The position numbers and the translations under genes are program-made. Shown here piece by piece: positions 58,601 to 64,000 of a DNA stretch of 64,000 bases. Origin of the DNA: Nectonema munidae (Eukaryota; Nematomorpha; Nectonematoida; Nectonematidae). The DNA is taken from contig JAUIRK010000953.1 in NCBI GenBank assembly GCA_030549495.1, positions 1,578,001 to 1,642,000 of the forward strand, written 5' to 3'. Numbering within the stretch: position 1 is the first letter of the stretch; every line of letters starts with the position of its first letter. The notes beneath the pieces were generated by a model, which made no database searches, had not been told where the DNA came from, and saw only the letters and a list, made by a program, of their open reading frames with translations.

Positions 58601-61600
58601 TTTTGATATAAAACATAATTTTTAGATTTTCTAAATATTTCAGAATGAATCCGCAATTAAATTATTACAATTTTTTATTATATCTTGAATAATGGGAATA
58701 AATTGTTTTATTTTCTTTTTTTAAATGTGTTTTTTAAAATTATAATTAAAAAGTAAATAAAAAAAACTGTTGAAAAAATAATAAAAATTTGTAATAATTT
58801 ATTTGCTAATTCCTTGTCAAAAATTTAGAAAATTTAATATCAAAATAGTGTTAAATTATCAAAAAAAAGTTTTCTGAATAAGTTAAAACATTCTTTATTT
58901 AAATGTAAAATCAAAATTTAAATTCAGATAAAATTGCAAAAAAATAGAATTGTAAGAAGACATAAATAAATAGAATTGTAAAAATATAAAATACAATTAA
59001 AAATGATATGGATAGAGAAAAGAGACAAAATATGAGAAAAAAACACGCGAGTGGAGACCAAACAAGGTGTAAAATTTGGGAAGATGTGCTTGACTTTTTT
59101 GAGGGGAAATCAGAATCAAAAGGTTTATTAAACTTTACATTTTTTTTTATTTAGTTATCTTTATTATGTAAATTGCAATCATATTATTTATGAATAAAAA
59201 AAAAGTTGTTTATAAAAAAATCTACTCTATATGTATCAGTAATGGAGGTAGGTGAAAAAATTAGGCATTTTATTTTTTTCAATTTTTGTCTTTTTCCAAT
59301 TCTAAATGGTCATTTTTAATTTGCTTTTTTCCAAATTTCCATACTATTTGTATCGTTTTACAATCATATTTCAACAAATTTAGCATAAAATTTTATCCTA
59401 AAATTCTTCGAATCAAAAACGGTTTTGAGCTGTCAATCAAAAATATAACCAAGTTACAAAGAAAAATGTCTCATAGATTTTTTTGGATTTAAAATACATT
59501 ACAATTAATTTCTGGTAATCTTTAATCTGTTAATTATTTTGTATTGTACTTTTTAAAATAGATTCTCAAGTAATTAAAAAAAATTTGCATTCGAAAAGGT
59601 TTTAAGCAAAAAAAACATTAAAAATGAATATACAAATTTGTAAAATGATTTTTAAAATGGGAAACAATTTAAGAACACTGAAATTATGTGAATTATATTA
59701 ATTCATCAAATAAATATACCTCCCTTTGTTCCAGAATGTTCATACTCCATTGGTTGATATTGGGGCGGAAATTCTTAAATAAAAATTACAAATATACTTT
59801 TATAGTTTTTATTATTTTAGTTTCCTTGATAACTTAACATATGTTTTATTTATCATTATTTTGTGTTTCTTCTGAAAGTATGTGTCGAATCTCTTTTCAC
59901 TATAAACTGGTACTCTTCGTATTCTATTGAACCCTGGACTACCAGGCCTTAGTTTTTAAATAATAATCTTTGAACGCGCACTTATCACCCCTTAAATTTC
60001 GAATCGGCGTGCCCTAATTTTCAATCGAGTCAAGAGATTCGTTTGTTTCGTAATTTTCTTTCGTTATCATTTTGCTACATCTTCGAAGTAATCGTAATTT
60101 TGCGGGACGAGATTGATTCATAGAACCGGAGGTAAAGTCAGAACAATTAATTAGTTATATTATACTTCAATTCATCAGATTCAATAACATCGCAATCATC
60201 ATGAAAAAGGTATTTATATTATGATGTACAGAGGAGTTCAAGACATTTCGTACCCAAAAGTTAAAAAAAAACTGGGTATCAAACGCCCAAAACTAGGTAT
60301 GAAATGCTTCGGGCATGAGACATCCTAGGTACGATATAAGGCGATATACCACCTTATTAACATTCTTTCGCCCAAACGTTTAACGATAACAACCAAGAGG
60401 GAGGGAGAGAGAGAAATCAAATCAAAAGAAAGTAAACGAAATATACCGTCATTGAAATTGGACTCTTTCAAATTTTCGAGAAGACCATCATAATCAATTT
60501 TACATGATAAGACATCTAAAGGCATATAGGGCGTTTGTCGGCGCTTGTATCTGTTAGTTGGAAGGAGAACTCTTTTCTTCAAGTCATCGCTTCCCAGATA
60601 CATGTCATCATCTAAATGAAAATTTATAACTTTTAGAACCGAATCACAATAATAAACTCAGCCAATTTATCGGTGCGATCCTTCTGCATCCAGATCAAAA
60701 ATTTAAGGATCCATAGAATCAATTAAACAATAGTAATGCGTTATTTTACTCAACCTTATTTGCAAGGGGAAGGATACGTTTGATGCGAAGCGAGTTATGT
60801 CTGCATTGACATTCAATTCAAAAAGTGAATGAGTTTCGTTTTTATCTGATGAAGCAAAACGATGAAATGGTCCATAGAAGAGCGATTCAACGAATCATTA
60901 ATCCTTGATGCTAGTTCTCATTTACAAAATGGATTTTTGTCACAGATTTGTGGGAGTACATTTCACGTATTTCTACGAACAACTACCCGAGTAGAACACC
61001 TGCCGGACAATTATAATTTTTTAATTAGGAAAAAACTATTTCATTCCAATTTTGCAAATTGCGTTGAATGCGTGAACAATTCAAAATTTTTTAAGCAATT
61101 ATACTCTTAAAGACTCCATGATAATAATTCAGACGCAATGTTAAAGCTGGCTACTTTTCTGTACCTTTTTTTTTTTTACTTGTTTTCTCAAAGCTTATGC
61201 AAGCTTCTTTGTTTAACCATTATATTATTTACAATATTTTTTTACTTCACTATTTTGTTTAGTTTTCCATTTTATTTTATACTTTTACTACACTGCATAA
61301 AGCGTATTCTTAATTTTTTTCCATAAGTTAGATGTGGATTTTCTAAAAACATTTTTAAATTCAGGCAGTTGTCCATCATTAAATCAGCTGTCTGTCGAAC
61401 AGTTTTTTCAAATATTCAAACAACACATAATTTAGAAAAATAAGAATGAATTATTTAACTTAACTTGATATATTAGAAATAGTTAATCAATTCACTAGCA
61501 AATCATTAAAAAATGGGACAGCTAGCAAATGCTTCTCTATATATAATAATGTTTTTATATTTTTCAATGCATTACCTTTTCAATCAAAAATACAATGTGT

Positions 61601-63651
61601 ACTACTTTCTTTCAAATACTTCTCACCAAAATAGCTTTAGTTTTGATACTAATAATGAACTACAACTTTTTTTAAAAAAAGTTAAAATTTTTAACTTTGA
61701 TAAAACTAAAAAAATGTTTGCAGAAAAATTTTATGATAAAATTTTTTAAATATGTTTTCATTAGCTTTGCTTTATTGTATTCATTTTTTGATTGGGAATA
61801 TGATTAAAATGGAAGAGTATTTGTGACAGCTTTGTCATTTGAATTTATCTTTTTTTTCTACACTAAAAAAATGTGTCCATTATTATTCACAAATCATTTT
61901 AACTAAATTTATCCGTTGGAAAATATATTGCAAACTTTTATTTAAGTATTGTATTTATATCTTTTATTTCAAAAAAATGAAAAAAAAAGTTTATGTTAAA
62001 TCAAAAAAAAAATTGTAAATATACAAATTGTAGCTTTAAAGTATTTTTTAGGAAGCAAATATATCAATAATGATATAGATACAGAGAAATAATAAAGTTG
62101 AAATTGCTGCCTTTAACCAGTAGTCAAACAAGGTAGGCAAGAAGACGCATTCTCTGAAGGATATGTATTTTTTAGATAATCTTTTCCTTTAGTAGAGGAG
62201 CAAGAGTATAGAGGGAAGTAGTATGTGAGTTCGAATTGGAAAACATTGCGAGTTTATGGCGTGGAGATTGTTTACAGTTGGCTAATAATAATCTAAAGAA
62301 AGGGACAGACAAAAAAGAGAGAAATCTGGGAGAGGTTCTTTGTTTTTCAAAATTAAAAGAAATAATGCCGTTAACATTGGAGGTACTTTTGGATAAGGAA
62401 AGTTAACAACTGAGTTAGAGCAGACATCTGAGAAATAGTTGATGGCGTTCAAAAATCAAACAAACCCTAACTTATCGTTATGACTAGAATTAACGAAAGT
62501 TGACGAAGGAGTCCTTAAAGATCTTCCATTATTTTGTAAGAGAACAAATTTTTTTTTCTTCATTAAAATGTATCATCTCTTATTAATTATACCGGTGTTG
62601 CGTGTGCTGTGAATCTTGGAGAGACGGTGAAACTTCGTTTAGAGAACACCTCTATATATTGAACACTAATGATTGATCACCTAACGACTAGACTCTACCC
62701 CGTATATGTGGATACTTTTATTTTCGATATGTCAATCAATTTGCTTTTATTAACTCTTTTTGCATGTAGTTTTGTGTACAATATATATATATATACTCCA
62801 TCTTCAAAGATCGTAAAAGTCGTAGATGGTGTTTTTGCAAAGAATTTGGACGATTTAGCATAATATGAAGTGAAACATCTTGCAAGGATTCCTTTGTTAC
62901 TATTTTCTCACCCTTTCTAAACCAAAATACGTTTTTCTTTCAACTTTTGAAAGCTCTTTTTCACTTCCTCCAAAGTGCTTTTAGTAAAAATGGACAAAAC
63001 ATGAAGAATGAAATATAGTCACAGTGAAAAGGAGAAGGCGAAATTTTTAATGATCAATTCAAATTATAAGGAGAAAATAATATACTTTATAGTTGGTTCA
63101 ATATATAAAAATCATTTGGAAATTCGTTAAAAACTTTCTAAATCTATAGATTATTTACAAAAATGGATCATCATAAACGTTGAACTATTGATAAAAATTC
63201 AAGCTTATTATGGACTTGATAATTTGAACTTCTTTTACACAAACTTGCAAAAAAAGAGACTTCTAACGTTTTTTGTAGAAATCACAATTAGAAAACAAAT
63301 GGCTAACTTTATTCACTTTTGCAACGATCTTAGTATGACAGAAAAACGGTGGGTGTGGAGAAGAATAAGTCAAAAGATATACGCAGTACGGAATCCATTC
63401 TTAGTGGGCGGTGGTATCTTTCGTAAGGCATAAGAAAGGAATCATCCATGGAGGGAGCTATTAAAATTGGCGCAAAAATTTAAGCAATGGAAAATCTCTT
63501 TTCAAATTAAAAAAAAGGCTCTTACATCCATACTCAAATGAAGTCAGATTGTCTCTATGATAATAATCGGGAGTAGTGCTTGGGTAGCCTGCATCATTTT
63601 CATTTGGCGGCATGTAAGAAGGATGTTGAGGAGGAAATCTGTCTACTTCGT
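49421..63651 (-). CDS. Ig/FN3 muscle-type protein (twitchin/projectin or MyBP-C-like), partial
   Basis: Ten exons on the minus strand join in phase: 63526-63651, 60447-60611, 59720-59773, 58050-58328, 55606-55798, 55437-55543, 53345-53677, 51607-51888, 49666-49768 and 49421-49608. They give about 610 residues. Three linker exons are followed by Ig, FN3, FN3, Ig, FN3. Both Ig domains have the I-set core (Trp, then D.G.Y and N..G). The FN3 domains show L(S/T)W..P and YEFRVRAENEIGLSEP. The order equals C5-C9 of myosin-binding protein C and also part of the repeating FN3-FN3-Ig pattern of twitchin and titin, so a myosin-associated sarcomere role is likely but the exact orthologue is open. Introns between domains are all phase 1. 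The 5' part lies beyond 64000. If the last donor is not used, the frame stops at 49377. Confidence 0.8.
49666..49768 (-). CDS. Ig/FN3 gene, third FN3 domain, 5' half
   Basis: (D)VPSAPSEPFEIIERCNNFYL then SWMYPVDTGGTTN. Acceptor 'ttgtttag', donor aactt|gtaagt, phase 2 exit. Confidence 0.83.
51607..51888 (-). CDS. Ig/FN3 gene, second Ig (I-set) domain exon
   Basis: PPKIDQLKSSD, EVEYSFTGNPAPRQKW, ILRIPKTQRQDTGTYTL, ENRVGYDKTSFNLLVK. Typical titin/twitchin-like I-set Ig. Acceptor 'aatcgcag', donor aaag|gtatac, phase 1 at both ends. Confidence 0.87.
52670..53340. other. Ig/FN3 gene intron, nothing recognised
   Basis: An open plus-strand frame at 52706-52915 (ends CLRWYRLFLKKNGFGYRFL) has no recognised family and is not called a gene. 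Confidence 0.3.
53345..53677 (-). CDS. Ig/FN3 gene, second FN3 domain exon
   Basis: Reads AHIPTRYSFQAPSNN, VDLTWKYP, NYFLVEYKS, YHFRITAIGSTGENLSS. The 110-residue exon holds a whole FN3 domain. Acceptor 'aatgccag', donor gaaa|gtaaga, phase 1 at both ends. Confidence 0.85.
53678..55436. other. Ig/FN3 gene intron, nothing recognised
   Basis: AT-rich; no exon, RNA or transposon end identified. Confidence 0.4.
55437..55543 (-). CDS. Ig/FN3 gene, first FN3 domain, 3' half
   Basis: Reads SPGRFRFRVCAVNKYGKSEW and then YEIGGQGRRG, the F-G strands of FN3. Acceptor 'cctttaag', donor cgag|gtcttt, leaving phase 1. Confidence 0.8.
55606..55798 (-). CDS. Ig/FN3 gene, first FN3 domain, 5' half
   Basis: Starts (G)NPTKPIGPIDFKNLIANEY with LSWLPPKHNGGSSITHYIVE, the FN3 A-C strands. 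Ends in phase 2 inside the domain (donor caga|gtatga). Confidence 0.85.
55834..56012 (-). repeat. tRNA-derived SINE (family D) in the Ig/FN3 gene
   Basis: The minus strand has A box 'ggtggttagacgttagg', B box 'gagttcgattccc', and a tail 'gatgccatcgggttgacgtc ... gtcccacaaattggtgtgat'. It lies 36 bp from the acceptor of the exon at 55606-55798, in the same orientation as the gene. The tail differs from families A and B. Confidence 0.65.
56020..58049. other. Ig/FN3 gene intron, AT-rich
   Basis: Nothing recognised apart from A- and T-runs (for example 56145-56175). Confidence 0.4.
58050..58328 (-). CDS. Ig/FN3 gene, first Ig (I-set) domain exon
   Basis: One exon equals one domain: PPKLDVSNLKDLKKRLGD start, VQWNKD tryptophan, DEGMYEVLLKNENGFA end. 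Acceptor 'aatttgtag', donor catg|gtgaga, phase 1 at both ends. Confidence 0.85.
58329..59719. other. Ig/FN3 gene intron, AT-rich
   Basis: Nothing recognised; extreme A+T content. Confidence 0.4.
59720..59773 (-). CDS. Ig/FN3 gene, 54-bp micro-exon
   Basis: Reads (E)FPPQYQPMEYEHSGTKG between acceptor 'atttaag' and donor ggag|gtatat, phase 1 at both ends. Composition resembles the linker exon at 63526-63651. Symmetric phase means it could be skipped without a frame change. Confidence 0.55.
60447..60611 (-). CDS. Ig/FN3 gene, linker exon 2
   Basis: Reads (Y)DDMYLGSDDLKKRVLLPTNR ... MPLDVLSCKIDYDGLLENLK. Phase 1 at both ends, donor gacg|gtatat. Basic and acidic patches alternate; no domain is recognised. 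Confidence 0.65.
60612..63525. other. Ig/FN3 gene intron, may hide further short linker exons
   Basis: No domain-like exon is seen. Symmetric phase-1 linker exons as short as 54 bp could be missed here. Open plus-strand frames at 60862-61110, 61513-61749 and 62669-62863 have no recognised family. Confidence 0.4.
63526..63651 (-). CDS. Ig/FN3 gene, linker exon 1 (first in window)
   Basis: Reads (D)EVDRFPPQHPSYMPPNENDA ... YYHRDNLTSFEYG, rich in Pro, Tyr and acidic residues, with no fold recognised. Acceptor 'aacttttag' and donor ggat|gtaaga; phase 1 at both ends. Confidence 0.65.
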
Positions 63652-64000
63652 CTAAAAGTTTTTTATGTCAAATTTGTAAAAATTCTGTTAAATCAATCAG
63701 CTTGACAGAGAGCTCTTTAAGCGTCACCACCTTTCTTAGAAAATGTCAAAACTGTAAGTCATGGAAGAGAACAGTCAGCAACCCTCAAATTTAAGTAAGT
63801 CATCAATCAACATGATATATTTCTGCTAAAATTCATCCGCTTTAAACTTTATTTTTAAATTTAAGTTTTTTATCATTTTATATTTTGCAGAATTTGCCTT
63901 CTTTTATTTTTTTGATTAGTATATTTTATTAAAAAAATGGGGAAAATGGATTTGTAAAATGCTCCTTTATACACACAAAATTTCTATGCAATAAAAATGG

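Noticed and set aside
60862-62863. Plus-strand small frames inside the Ig/FN3 intron
   Set aside because: They lie in very AT-rich DNA, have no family features and oppose the host gene.

Overview
This is an AT-rich animal nuclear window. Spliced genes, a mitochondrial fatty-acid oxidation gene, a muscle-type Ig/FN3 gene and many LINE, SINE and DNA-transposon remnants point to an invertebrate, probably an arthropod and possibly a crustacean. The species cannot be fixed from the sequence. Coding DNA is sparse, only a few kilobases of exon in 64 kb. No rRNA, CRISPR or prokaryotic features are seen.

Layout. 1-2775 is a decayed RNase H-bearing LINE (+). 3.5-4.8 kb holds a degenerate ~150-bp tandem repeat, a tRNA-SINE and a hAT end. 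6.1-7.3 kb is a broken multicopy gene (-). 9151-11481 is an intact, intronless HADHA-like gene (-). 12.8-17.1 kb is a cluster of mobile elements: a SINE, a Harbinger-like MITE, a long-TIR Tc1/mariner relative with a 21-bp satellite in its tip, and odd homopolymer runs. 18.5-25.2 kb holds tRNA-like repeats, a LINE fragment, a nearly complete CR1/Jockey-like LINE (-) and a hAT remnant with target-site duplications. 26365-44997 is GET4 (+), split into at least nine exons whose introns carry MITEs, inverted repeats and SINEs. 45-49 kb is mostly non-coding. 49421-63651 is an Ig/FN3 muscle-type gene (-) with ten recognisable exons; it runs off the right edge and its last exon is uncertain.

The three host genes have unrelated roles: mitochondrial beta-oxidation (HADHA), tail-anchored protein delivery to the ER (GET4) and sarcomere structure (Ig/FN3). 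Nothing suggests shared regulation. I found no convincing undescribed biological system. The less ordinary structures are the 21-bp satellite fused to a transposon TIR with a tRNA-like insertion in one arm, a 129-bp TTAA-flanked MITE with a 16-bp perfect palindrome, and several foldback structures in GET4 introns. Exon limits were inferred by eye from GT/AG sites, phase and remembered family sequences, without any search.
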